From positions 1 through 30,363 of the forward strand of contig MU602959.1 of the NCBI GenBank assembly GCA_025201865.1: a stretch of DNA of 30,363 nucleotides, in the 5' to 3' direction. Both the position numbers and the translations under genes were made by a program. The DNA comes from Ramicandelaber brevisporus. Its lineage: Eukaryota > Kickxellomycota > Ramicandelaberales > Ramicandelaberaceae. Position 1 is the first letter of the stretch; each line of letters opens with the position of its first letter. Shown here piece after piece: positions 1 to 8,973 of this stretch. The notes under the pieces were generated by a model. The model worked only from the letters and a program-made list of their open reading frames with translations. It ran no database searches and was not told the origin of the DNA.

Positions 1-58
1 ATAGATCGGAGCTTGCCTTGGACAGCAATGGCTCGATCTGGCAGTGATTCGGAACTAG

Positions 59-142
59 GCTGCTTTGAGAGCTGGCATCGAACACGGCGTGGATGTCGAG
101 ATCGCAACGCTACCGGCCTCGTTGGTGCGCGAGCCTTTGTAA
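59..142 (+). CDS. possible 3' end of an unidentified + strand gene (partial)
   Basis: A short open stretch runs from just after TAG (56-58) to TAA (140-142). It would encode a 27-residue protein-like tail beginning AALRAGIEHGVDVEI and ending LVREPL. The bases just before it (AACTAG) could serve as a 3' splice site, which would make this a terminal exon of a gene starting left of the window. I do not recognise the peptide. A second open frame also crosses this interval (from position 1 to about 183), so the choice of frame is weak and the call is tentative. Confidence 0.2.
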   Translation, partial: AALRAGIEHGVDVEIATLPASLVREPL

Positions 143-402
143 TTGGCACAGTACTACCAGTAGTCGCTGGTAGGTGCGTCGTATGATGCAAAAATAGTTG
201 GAGCAGCATGTGTTGTGGGATGAGCCAGATGAGATACATATCTTTCCAGTTGATTTCAGTTCATTAGAGTCTTTGCTTAAGTTGCTTTGCGAAAAGTTCT
301 CACGGGTCGGACAGAATCGCATCTTCTTTAAGCTATGTATTCTTTTTACTATACTCAAGTATTTGACAAGATATTTAACAAGCAGGCGTTTGATTTACAT
401 GA

Positions 403-2775
403 TCATTTCTTGCGTGGTGTAAACGGTGCAGCAGTGGTGGACATTGGCTTGGGCTGAACCAAGTTGTTAGATGGTGGTTGAGCGGGTCTTATGAATTGAG
501 GCTGTGCAGATGATACAGATGCCATCCCATGACCTTTACCAAATCCTGGGTTTGGTCGCACAATACCCGCTGAAGTAGATGAAGATGGCAGCAGACTACC
601 ACCACCACCTGCCATTGAATTTTGGCCATAAAACGAAGGATACATGGTTCCACCTCCACCCGCACCAACTCCGTAGCTTTCGAATACAGGCATATGTGCT
701 TGCGACAGAGGATGTTGAGCTTGATGAGCATTCTGCTGTGACTGAATAAAATATGACTGGTCGGCAGGTAACCCACCGCCGCCGCCGCCGCCGCCGCCAC
801 CTACAGACATCAAGCCTGGCAGTTCACCACCGCCAGAATTGTACATGGGCATTCCAGAGGAGTGCTGGCTCGAGTATGGGAACTGACCGGGCACTGTAGG
901 GAAGTCTGGAGCGCTATACGGATTGATTGGAACGCCTTGACCAAATCCATAAAGTGGAGGTCGAGTGTGCTGTGGCTGAAGCTGCTGTGCTGTGTGCTGA
1001 AATGAGTGAGTGTGGGTCGAAAAGGATGAGACTGGAGGGAGGGTAGGTCGCAGCGGATATCCAGAGGCTGACGTTGCAGATGATACTGGCGTATGAAATG
1101 ATGAGCCTGTAGACATGGGCTGTTGAAATGAAGGTCGAGCCGACGGATGGGGAGGAGACGGCCGCACGCTTCCCAGTGCTGATGGCGGGACATGTGGGTG
1201 TTGAATTCTGGCCGGAGATGCAAGAGGAGATGTTGAGACTGCTGGTGGAGCAGCGGCTGTTGACGGTGGAGATGGTCTAAACTCGTCGACGTGTTTGGAT
1301 GGCAATCGACCCTTGTTGAGGGTGTTGCGAGCAATGTGGGCTTCGCGGAACTCGTTCATAGAGTACGTCTTGACACCAGCACTGCTATTTGTTGTTGTGG
1401 TTGTCATACCGCCGCTGGCTGCCATCTCTGCCGCCGTCTTGGTGATTAGAACTGGTGCTTGAACAGATGCATCGCCGCTGGCGATTAAACCATTTGGTCG
1501 CGCTGTGGGTCGATACAATGACTTGTCGGATAAATCGAGGCCAGGCATCATTTCGTTAACAAACTCGGACAGGTCAATCAACGTTGGCTCAGATTTACTT
1601 GGCCCAGAATCTACACTGGCGGCATCGTGATTATCAAGCAACCTTCTCAGTCTTTCTGATGCTGTTGGCGAACAGCCAGGCTTCAATGAATTTGCTAAGT
1701 CAATAATGGTGTATAGCGAATCTCGATGAGGGTCAAGTGATCTAGTCAGGTAGAATCTTGCACATTCCTCGAACTGTTCAATTTCATATAACAAATAATC
1801 AGTCAGCGTTGCACATACTGGTAGCCGCCATGCATCCACCAGTGATGACTGGACAATGGCGTGTAATACGATAGCCAGTGATCTATCATTGCTGAAATAT
1901 CGCCTCCGCACGCCAATATCCAATAGCAACCCAACTACCTTCTTCGACACTGTGATTGCCAGACATTGCATTTGATCATTAAGGTCGCTGGACTCATTTG
2001 CTGCCCTATTCACATCTGTCGTAGCATCGAGTAGACCACTCACTGTGAGTTCAGTGCTTAGCGTCGCCATCCAGAAAGAAGCAGTTAAATATGCTGAGAT
2101 GAGAGACTCGACGATCGCAACAATCAGACTACCACGAGCACTTGGAGCAACGCAGCCTTGGCGCGTTATATCGTCATCAAGTGACACTTTACGCTGAGAT
2201 TGATCACCAAGTCCAGAAATTACAGCTACCATTGGTGCTGATTCGAGAACCACATCAATTGGCCGTCCAAGCCCATCCATTGAATGCCTTCTTCGCAGCG
2301 TAACCTCATCACTACTGGCCGCATTATCATTGTCATTATCATCACCAACACTACTGTAGACACACACTAGAATACCCTGCATCAAGTCTAACGCCGAGCA
2401 GATACCCTGTGCAAGCCGCCTTTTCTCCTCAAATACATCGCCGCCATTGACTGTCCATGGCTGATCAATGACCATCAATAATCCATCAGCCAAATCACTC
2501 AATGCACGCGATACTGTTGCCAATGGCGGTTCAACCAGTGCCACACGTCCCCTGTGGATTGCGCCAACTCGCACACTGGCTGCATGGATCGCCAAAACGC
2601 GTTCATCGTCTGTGTTCCCTTTTGACGGTAATAACGTTGTAAGATCAACAAGCGCTGCTGCCGTTGCTGCTGCCGCTGTTACTGTCGCAGTTGTCGCAGT
2701 TGCAGCCGAGTGCCGCTGTGCATCGGCAAGAGTAAGCCGCCTCCAACAGTCATCCAGATCGTCAGAAGGCGTCAT
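403..2775 (-). CDS. unrecognised 790-aa protein with low-complexity C-terminal half
   Basis: One uninterrupted frame from ATG (2775-2773) encodes 790 residues. I do not recognise the family. Residues about 20-45 are Ala/Thr-rich. Residues about 55-395 look like a mostly helical globular region without low complexity. Two island-like segments follow: an acidic one containing LIDLSEFVNEMMPGLDLSDK near residue 400, and one around Tyr471 (YSMNEFREAH). Residues about 490-790 are Ser/Pro/Gly/Gln-rich with a poly-Gly run near residue 660 (the CCG repeat at 777-800) and a basic C-terminus TPRKK. The architecture of a folded N-terminal half, short linear motifs and a disordered prion-like tail is common in RNA-granule or translation-regulatory proteins, but that is inference. 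YSMNEF loosely resembles a YxxxxL eIF4E-binding motif with Phe for Leu; the following Arg does not fit. No signal peptide or membrane segment is evident. Confidence 0.75.
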   Translation of the reverse strand: MTPSDDLDDCWRRLTLADAQRHSAATATTATVTAAAATAAALVDLTTLLPSKGNTDDERVLAIHAASVRVGAIHRGRVALVEPPLATVSRALSDLADGLLMVIDQPWTVNGGDVFEEKRRLAQGICSALDLMQGILVCVYSSVGDDNDNDNAASSDEVTLRRRHSMDGLGRPIDVVLESAPMVAVISGLGDQSQRKVSLDDDITRQGCVAPSARGSLIVAIVESLISAYLTASFWMATLSTELTVSGLLDATTDVNRAANESSDLNDQMQCLAITVSKKVVGLLLDIGVRRRYFSNDRSLAIVLHAIVQSSLVDAWRLPVCATLTDYLLYEIEQFEECARFYLTRSLDPHRDSLYTIIDLANSLKPGCSPTASERLRRLLDNHDAASVDSGPSKSEPTLIDLSEFVNEMMPGLDLSDKSLYRPTARPNGLIASGDASVQAPVLITKTAAEMAASGGMTTTTTNSSAGVKTYSMNEFREAHIARNTLNKGRLPSKHVDEFRPSPPSTAAAPPAVSTSPLASPARIQHPHVPPSALGSVRPSPPHPSARPSFQQPMSTGSSFHTPVSSATSASGYPLRPTLPPVSSFSTHTHSFQHTAQQLQPQHTRPPLYGFGQGVPINPYSAPDFPTVPGQFPYSSQHSSGMPMYNSGGGELPGLMSVGGGGGGGGGGLPADQSYFIQSQQNAHQAQHPLSQAHMPVFESYGVGAGGGGTMYPSFYGQNSMAGGGGSLLPSSSTSAGIVRPNPGFGKGHGMASVSSAQPQFIRPAQPPSNNLVQPKPMSTTAAPFTPRKK

Positions 2776-4149
2776 TTATGCGTCTGCGGGGAGGCTGTTG
2801 AGGCTGTTGAGGCTGCTGTTGGCGCGTTTTTTTTTGTGTGTGTATGATTTTTTTTCTTGAGTGTTTTGAGAGTTTTGACGGTTCAAAGAGGCATCAACGA
2901 CATCCACAGTTTGCAGTGCGAGAGCGAGCCAGACGCATGGCAAGTAATTCAGTTTGAATACGGGCAAATCCGCTTGGGTCCAGAGAAAAAAGAAAACAGA
3001 CACAAAACGATTTAAAACATAAAGTCTAGGCAAAGAACACATCATTTAGAGAAGAGACTGCGCTGGCAGCCATGTCGCGTTGCTGAAGATGAACTTGATG
3101 AAGCATTAACAGCCACGAGCCACTGCTATCGACTAAACGTCGCAAGTGTCCAACGGCGAGACTATCGCTGGTTCCAACACCCTAGCCAACTTCACTCAGC
3201 CAACATATCGCGGAGAACATACACCCGCCACCTCCACGAGCGCGTCCTTCAGCACTCTGGCACGCATTCTGCTGCAGCACGATGCGCGATGGAGACGCAC
3301 CGTGCTGCACTTGATTGGGTAGATGGTGCGCGGCGAAGAGAGCTCACCGCAAGTGTCGACACACGTTGACACTCGCAGAGTAGCTGAGTAGTATAGGCAC
3401 AAGAATTGGCACTACCCAGCAAGGGGGAGGAGACAAGACGACCCCCCCCCCCAAGCGGCACCTGCGTGTGTTCCCACAGGTACTATCGGTCTGACTGGTT
3501 TCATGAACACCTGTGTCAGCCAGACGGATATCTCTACCTCGCCTCTTCCTCGCGCATGTTCCATCTGTTCCCTCCCTCTTGGTTCGTCCCTCTTCCGCTG
3601 GCTTTCTCCCCCACCTCTCGCTTGCTGTCGTTGGTCGTTGGTTGTCGTCAAGTGAAGGTGGTTGCGTTGGCTGTCAGCACTTGTTCCCCCGTTGCTGTCG
3701 CCATGCTATGTTTTTTTTTTCGGTTCGGTTCGGTTTGACTGTGGTTCGGCTATCTCCCCTGGTACTGTATCCTTCCTTCGGGGGGAGGTGGACGTGTTTC
3801 TATATTCCACGCTGCCTCTCTTTGTTAAAACAGTATTCAGATTGGCAGGTCCAGACGGATTTGCCCATATGGAGGTGGCTGTACACATGTAAAGCTGCAC
3901 AAAAGACGCAATCGTTTGCAGATTGCCCCCATAGTATACAGTTCTCCGAGTACATCTTTAAGAAGAAAAAAAAATAGAAAAAAAAACAATCCGCACATGG
4001 TGCGTACTGACTAGAATCAACAAGAGTTGTCCACTTTGGCGATGCTATACATATTTTGCCACAGTCATAGTGATCCCTTTTTTAGAGTGTTAGAATGCAA
4101 TTAATTAATTCACAAGACCATTCATTCCTCTTTATAGTCGTCGAACGAA

Positions 4150-4191
<42 letters not shown>

Positions 4192-4601
4192 AGAAACAGA
4201 GAGAAGGGTCCCGTCGTCAAGTCACCACAGCTCGTCCCAAAAGTGTCAAGCTGCGACGAGTTCTCGAGAGAAGACGAAGTGGCTTCTCCGCACTGTAAGG
4301 AAAAGCAGCTTTACGAGAGAGCAGAGAGACACTTTTAACGCTCAACAACATCGCACGCGCAGCCTGAACAAGAGTAGAATGTCTGGTCGGTGTAAAATGT
4401 AAACTGTGGCATTTCGAACGTTGTTGTTGCGAGAGAGTAACCTGGCAGTTCTCTGCTACATTGCAGACAGAGAGAAAGAGAGAAAGGGAGAAAGAGCGTA
4501 CATACGCAGGGTTGTAACGGAGCAGTCGAGCAGGTGGGCAAACGAGAGGTTTGGAACGACAAGAGACTGATTTAATCGCTTAAATCCACTCGTTTTGTAT
4601 G
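2776..4601. other. intergenic, no gene supported
   Basis: About 1.8 kb lies between the divergent 790-aa gene and the long leader of the kinase. The first part must hold the promoter of the 790-aa gene; the nearest CAT (antisense ATG) to its start is at 2892, so its leader could be about 115 nt AUG-free. The many short open frames on both strands are overlapping, low-complexity and protein-unlike. A C-run near 3446-3456, a T-run near 3711-3720 and a GA microsatellite are present. I found no tRNA or other RNA gene. Confidence 0.5.
4154..4188. repeat. (AG)n microsatellite
   Basis: An uninterrupted AG dinucleotide repeat of 35 bp lies in a purine-rich stretch (about 4140-4500) upstream of the point where the + strand switches to pyrimidine-rich sequence. 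Confidence 0.95.
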
Positions 4602-6072
4602 TAACAATCGGATCATACGGAAAGTCAGCTTGCTTACACAACAGCCACAATATCTGCCGCCTCTTCCTTTTCCTTTTGCTCTAACTCTTGTTCTCCCCCT
4701 TCCCCGCACTTACTCTCGCCACAACAGCTAATCCAAGATTCGTTCCAACTCACTGTCTCTTGGCCGCTTGTTTCCCACAACTACACAGGCACTCACACAC
4801 ACATAGCCATACGCACGCGCGCACGGTGTCTCCGCTCCGTTGCTCTCCTGCAAGAACTGCTCTAGAATCACACAGCTCTGTTCGTCACAATCAGTAGCGC
4901 ATCATTGGCGACTACTCCTTTGAAGCACACCCCCGCACACCCTACACAGAAGCGCCACGCAATCCTTACTGTGGAGTCAGTCATCCTGCTTTTCACACAA
5001 TTCTGTTGCTGCACGAATCGCAGCCGTTGCACATAAACCACCCACTGACGTGCACCTACTTACCTACCGTGCACTGGCGAAAGACCCGCCAAACAAGAGG
5101 CCGCAACGTTTGCACTAACCAAACAGCATTGCACATCGAGGCAGGCATTCTATCCACCAACCTTCCTTCTTCCCGTTCTTACTCCGCCTCCCACAGTGTT
5201 AGTGCAGTCCACCATCGTCACCACTGTAACACATATATATACCTCGTTCTTGTTTTTGTCCAGGCTTTTCCACACAACCTCAACATCTGACCGCAACTAC
5301 ATCTCACACACATCGATCGTAAACCCTACATCTGCTCACTGCCTCCCCCTCCTCCATTCACCTTCCTCTTCTTCTCCAGTCCACGTTGGCTGCAGGGATT
5401 CACAAACACACACACATACGCACGAGCACACGCACGAGCACGCGAACCACAAACCTGACATCTCACCTCGCTGTCCATCATACTTTCCACATTTTACCCT
5501 GTCGTTCTCGTTCACTACTGTGCTCACGAATACTTTTTTGTATCTCTTTTTTTGTATCTCTTTTTTTATATCTTGCGTGACCATTGCCACGCAGTTTCCT
5601 TGTAATCTTTTTTCTGACGTTCCAACCGATAGTGCAATTAACTCGCCAGTAACTGTGATTTGTTTTTTGTTTTTTTGACACTCACACGCTGCATCCACTT
5701 GCTCTCCCTCTCTTCTCCCACTGTCGATCGCTGTACAGCCACTCTTAGTCACATATTTTTTTGACCGACCGTCACAAGTACTTGATTTTCCTCCACAACA
5801 GTACGTCCCATCCATCTCTCTCTCTCTCTCTCTCTCTCATTCTCTCTCTCATTCTCTCATTCTCCCATTCTCACTCCGTTTCTTCCCCCATTGCTTACAA
5901 ACGCTTTTTTTGCTCACGCTCTCGATCCCTCTCTTTCGCTTGGTCGCGCATATTCTATCTTGCCACAACCAAGCTGTCACTTTTTCCTCTCCTCCTTGTT
6001 TGAAAGAGCTTTCTGTTTATCACATCAAACCACAAACCAAGTTAGTATTTATTATTTTGCAACCAGACTACG
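4602..6072 (+). promoter_or_regulatory. AUG-free, pyrimidine-rich presumptive 5' leader of the kinase gene
   Basis: From the last ATG (4599-4601) to the kinase start (6073) the + strand has no ATG in any frame over 1,471 nt. The reverse-complement trinucleotide CAT occurs about thirty times in the same interval. The + strand changes from purine-rich to C/T/CA-rich near 4660, so a transcription start around 4600-4700 is plausible. The interval includes CACACA tracts near 5400-5420, T-runs near 5535-5570 and the CT repeat at 5814-5872. The interpretation as one long scanned 5' UTR is inference; a spliced leader is equally possible. Confidence 0.6.
5814..5872. repeat. (TC)n microsatellite, imperfect towards its 3' end
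   Basis: A TC dinucleotide run of about 25 bp is followed by repeated CATTCTC units. It lies inside the presumptive leader of the kinase gene, about 200 bp before the start codon. Confidence 0.9.
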
Positions 6073-8109
6073 ATGATTCCCTCAACTCCTCTCCACAACG
6101 TCACCTCAAATGGCGGGTATAAACCTCGCATCCCCTCGCGCCACTCCCATCCCTCCTCCCCATCCTCTTCGCCATCAAGTTACGACATTGATTCTCTCCC
6201 AAGTTCTCGCACATCCACTCTGAACGATCCCATGGATTCTCCACTGACTTCCAAGTTTACTCCTGCCGGTCCTCGCGATAATGGCGCCACTCGCATCAAC
6301 TCCTCAGGCAGCTCTGCAGACACCGTCATCGACATTGCCACAGCTAACAACACCCCGCGTATTCCCGACAAGTCCGAATGCGGCAAATTGGTTGGCTACA
6401 CTCTTGGTCTCATTGGCAGTAAAGAAGATGGCACTGAACGCTCTCGCTACACATTCTTGGAATCCATCGGTGTTGGTACATACTCTGAGGTGTACAAGGC
6501 TCACGATAGCCTCGCTTGTCCTAGCAGCAGCTTGGTCGCCATCAAGTGCATTCCAGTTACCAAGCTCCGGTTCAGCCAGGATACAATTGAGCAAATCAAG
6601 GCTGCTGAAGATCGCCAGGCTGCACGGCCAGGGCTGGGATGTCGCTGTCCAATCATGTACCAGTGTGAACAATGCATTGAGGCGAACTTGGCACCATTGG
6701 CACCTCATAAGCCAGCTAGCTATGTATCCGAGGAGCTCTATCAACAGCAGTGCAAAGAGTCTTACAAAAATGCTCAGATGTTTGTCAACACTGTTCATCG
6801 CCAGCTCAATGCAGCAACTTCTCGCCATGGTGAAATCTCAAACAAGGCTGAACTCATGATTGAAGCCTCTTCAGTTGATCCACACTTGCTGTTGCCCAAG
6901 TTTTACACAGCTCCAGACAATGACAGTCTAAATAGCGAAGTCCGCTTTCACCTCAGTCTGCCTCCTCACGACAATGTAATTGAACTCTACCGCGTCGAGT
7001 ACAAGAAGGATGTGCTGTTCTTAATCATGGAGCTTGTCGAGGGTACCAGTTTGGCCGAGCTGATGGTCACTCATCCAGCGTTTACTAGCAAGAGTTGGGA
7101 TAGTCACAATACACACATCAAAGACATTTACGGATCAGTGGTTAAAGCGATTGATCACTGCCATCGGCATGGACTGTACCATCGTGACATCAAACCAGAG
7201 AATGTGGTAATAAATGTCCATGAAACAGAGTGGAGTATGTGGTTCTTTGTTAAGGTTATTGATTTTGGGCTGGCAACCGATCAACTGCAGTCGAAGGATG
7301 TGTTTTGCGGAACGCTTAGATACATGTCACCAGAGGCGATTAACTATAGAGATGAGCAGCAAGTCGACAAGAACGATGTGTCGAATGTGACAGCGGCGCT
7401 ACCAGCTGCGACGACGACAATCAACTCGGCTGCTGCAGATGTGTGGTCTCTTGGTGTTTTGCTCTTCCGTCTGCTGAACCCAATCAACCAGATGGATGTA
7501 ACCATGTTCTGGAAAGTAGCCTCGATGAATGACATTGTATTTGAGAAATACGCCAGTGACGCAAAAGATTTCATCGCCAAGCTACCATTCACTGACATTG
7601 TTCGCAAGATTCTCGGCCAAGCACTGGTCATTGACCCCAAGCGTCGCATCTCCATGTCCCGTTTGGCCGAGCTGGTCAGCAACGTCACAATGTACGTGTC
7701 GACTCATCATCAAGGACCTCCACCGCCACCACCTCCATCATCATCCCAGGAATATGATGACTACTATTTTCCAGTAATGTACCAACCACTTCCAATTCCA
7801 GTGCAGCGGCTTCATCAATACCAGCATCATCACCAGCACCATCAACACCATCAACACCAACAGCAGTTCATGATGCCGCCAGCACCACCAGCACCGCCGG
7901 GACCACCAGCACCACCACTTCTCGAGCGCCAAATCGCTGAAGACCCACGCATTCGCCACAGCACTGCGCCATCACCCACAAGTGGCAGTGAGCGTGGCTC
8001 GCCAGTATCGCCAGCAACTCCAGCAACTCCAACATTTGGCCAACGTCGCAGTTCGGCATTCAAACAAATTCGTCGCGCCAGCACCGATCGCACTTTTAGA
8101 CAAAACTAA
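6073..8109 (+). CDS. Ser/Thr protein kinase with a large N-lobe insertion (Ran1/Ksp1-like?)
   Basis: This 678-aa eukaryotic protein kinase has a Ser/Pro-rich N-terminal region (1-125), a catalytic domain (about 126-545) and a disordered Pro/His/Gln tail. The visible landmarks are the Gly-rich loop at 133 (GVGTYSEVY), VAIK Lys158, alpha-C Glu289 (NSEVRFHLSLPPHDN), HRD at 370-372, DFG at 397-399 and SPE in place of APE ending at Glu421. All catalytic residues are present, so it should be active. The gap between Lys158 and Glu289 is 131 residues, against about 17 in ordinary kinases. The insert carries Cys190, Cys192, Cys198 and Cys201 in a CxCx5CxxC pattern that could bind a metal. A second insert follows SPE. 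The tail has a Pro run near residue 550 and a His/Gln run near 583-600. The LSLPPHDN segment and overall layout resemble fungal Ran1/Ksp1/Sks1-type nutrient kinases, but the subfamily is uncertain. The start is the first ATG after a long AUG-free region. Confidence 0.9.
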   Translation: MIPSTPLHNVTSNGGYKPRIPSRHSHPSSPSSSPSSYDIDSLPSSRTSTLNDPMDSPLTSKFTPAGPRDNGATRINSSGSSADTVIDIATANNTPRIPDKSECGKLVGYTLGLIGSKEDGTERSRYTFLESIGVGTYSEVYKAHDSLACPSSSLVAIKCIPVTKLRFSQDTIEQIKAAEDRQAARPGLGCRCPIMYQCEQCIEANLAPLAPHKPASYVSEELYQQQCKESYKNAQMFVNTVHRQLNAATSRHGEISNKAELMIEASSVDPHLLLPKFYTAPDNDSLNSEVRFHLSLPPHDNVIELYRVEYKKDVLFLIMELVEGTSLAELMVTHPAFTSKSWDSHNTHIKDIYGSVVKAIDHCHRHGLYHRDIKPENVVINVHETEWSMWFFVKVIDFGLATDQLQSKDVFCGTLRYMSPEAINYRDEQQVDKNDVSNVTAALPAATTTINSAAADVWSLGVLLFRLLNPINQMDVTMFWKVASMNDIVFEKYASDAKDFIAKLPFTDIVRKILGQALVIDPKRRISMSRLAELVSNVTMYVSTHHQGPPPPPPPSSSQEYDDYYFPVMYQPLPIPVQRLHQYQHHHQHHQHHQHQQQFMMPPAPPAPPGPPAPPLLERQIAEDPRIRHSTAPSPTSGSERGSPVSPATPATPTFGQRRSSAFKQIRRASTDRTFRQN

Positions 8110-8340
8110 ACCATTGATCACCCTCCCCCTCATATTATATCTTGCACGCTTTTACATATTCAGCTATTCTCTATCAATATACTCATATCTTTTCCCTACG
8201 TTTAAATGCGAGCTATTCACGCCATTCGTATGTAGATGATATATTGACGATTTGAGGAAAGGGGTGATGTGGTTTCTTTGTTCCCTTCTCCCGCTCCCCA
8301 AACACGCATACTCAAGCACAAAATAAACATAAACACAAAG

Positions 8341-8790
8341 ATGACGACCAGCGCACTCCAGATCCGCACCGCTTCCTACCCGGTTGCTAGCAGTGACGCT
8401 GTCCACGTTCTCGCTCTTCACAACACCACCTCCCCTAAAGGCATGGTTTGGGTGTGGCTCGGTAGCGATGATGCTCAACTCACCAACCTTCTCGCAGCTA
8501 TGCCTTCCGCTTTCTCTCAACAGCCAGCCTCTGCCGCCTCTAGACTGGGGTCGACATCGCCATCATCATCATCAAATGCACATGTGTCCAAACTGATGGG
8601 TTCGCAAAACGACGAAACTGGACCGAGAATAGCCCAAAGATTGGCAGTCAAGTACGGACGGCCGTTCTTTGTGAGCTGGAATGTGCCATCCGATTTTTAC
8701 ACTGAAGCAACGGGAATTACTGATGAACGCGCTTTGGAGATTGAAAGAAGATTGTATGCGGATATTGCTCAATGGCTCAAAGCCGCATAA
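8341..8790 (+). CDS. PSMG4: proteasome assembly chaperone 4 (PSMG4/Pba4-like)
   Basis: A 149-aa protein resembling proteasome assembling chaperone 4, which with PAC3 helps build the 20S alpha ring. The alignment I can make by eye is the strand GMVWVWLGSD (human FLWVG) followed by a helix with N-L-x-x-AM, then GPRIAQRLAVKYGRPFFVSWNV, matching human GLAQRLARKTNKQVFVSYNL, and a C-terminal helix EIERRLYADIAQWL. A Ser-rich loop of about 25 residues separates the two halves. I chose the ATG at 8341 because it follows an A-rich leader (CATAAACACAAAG) typical of a fungal start; an upstream in-frame extension begins only with a non-ATG codon. Codon use shifts along the gene: C-ending codons in the first 200 bp, AGA and TTG later. 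It is tandem with the upstream kinase (231 bp gap) and convergent with the hexokinase-like gene. Confidence 0.75.
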   Translation: MTTSALQIRTASYPVASSDAVHVLALHNTTSPKGMVWVWLGSDDAQLTNLLAAMPSAFSQQPASAASRLGSTSPSSSSNAHVSKLMGSQNDETGPRIAQRLAVKYGRPFFVSWNVPSDFYTEATGITDERALEIERRLYADIAQWLKAA

Positions 8791-8826
8791 CTACTCATCA
8801 TAGTTGGAACTTATTTTTATGCGGCT
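8781..8826 (+). other. 10-bp perfect inverted repeat spanning the PSMG4 stop codon
   Basis: AGCCGCATAA at 8781-8790, which encodes the last two residues and the stop, is exactly complementary to TTATGCGGCT at 8817-8826, with a 26-nt spacer. In RNA this could form a 10-bp stem that contains the stop codon. It may equally be chance or a 3'-end processing element. Confidence 0.5.
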
Positions 8827-8867
8827 AAGCTTAAAGTAAACGGGCAAATACTGTTAAAGCTCTCTTT

Positions 8868-8878
8868 AATAAAATAAA
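8868..8878 (+). terminator. polyadenylation signals (AATAAA, two overlapping copies)
   Basis: AATAAA occurs at 8868-8873 and again at 8873-8878, about 80 bp after the stop of the chaperone gene, in the 183-bp convergent gap before the hexokinase-like gene. The position fits cleavage and polyadenylation of the + strand transcript. Confidence 0.6.
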
Positions 8879-8973
8879 GAAACAAAACAAAAGGCTAAGT
8901 GTTAAGTAAAAGAAGAGGAGGGGAGTGGCTAAAATACAAATGCAAATGAGTAACTATAAACCAAGTTAGACAC

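Noticed and set aside
5196-5678. Open frame of 160 codons between the AG repeat and the kinase
   Set aside because: It begins with a non-ATG codon, is Ser/Thr/His-rich from CT/CA repeats, and lies in the AUG-free leader. No protein-like pattern.
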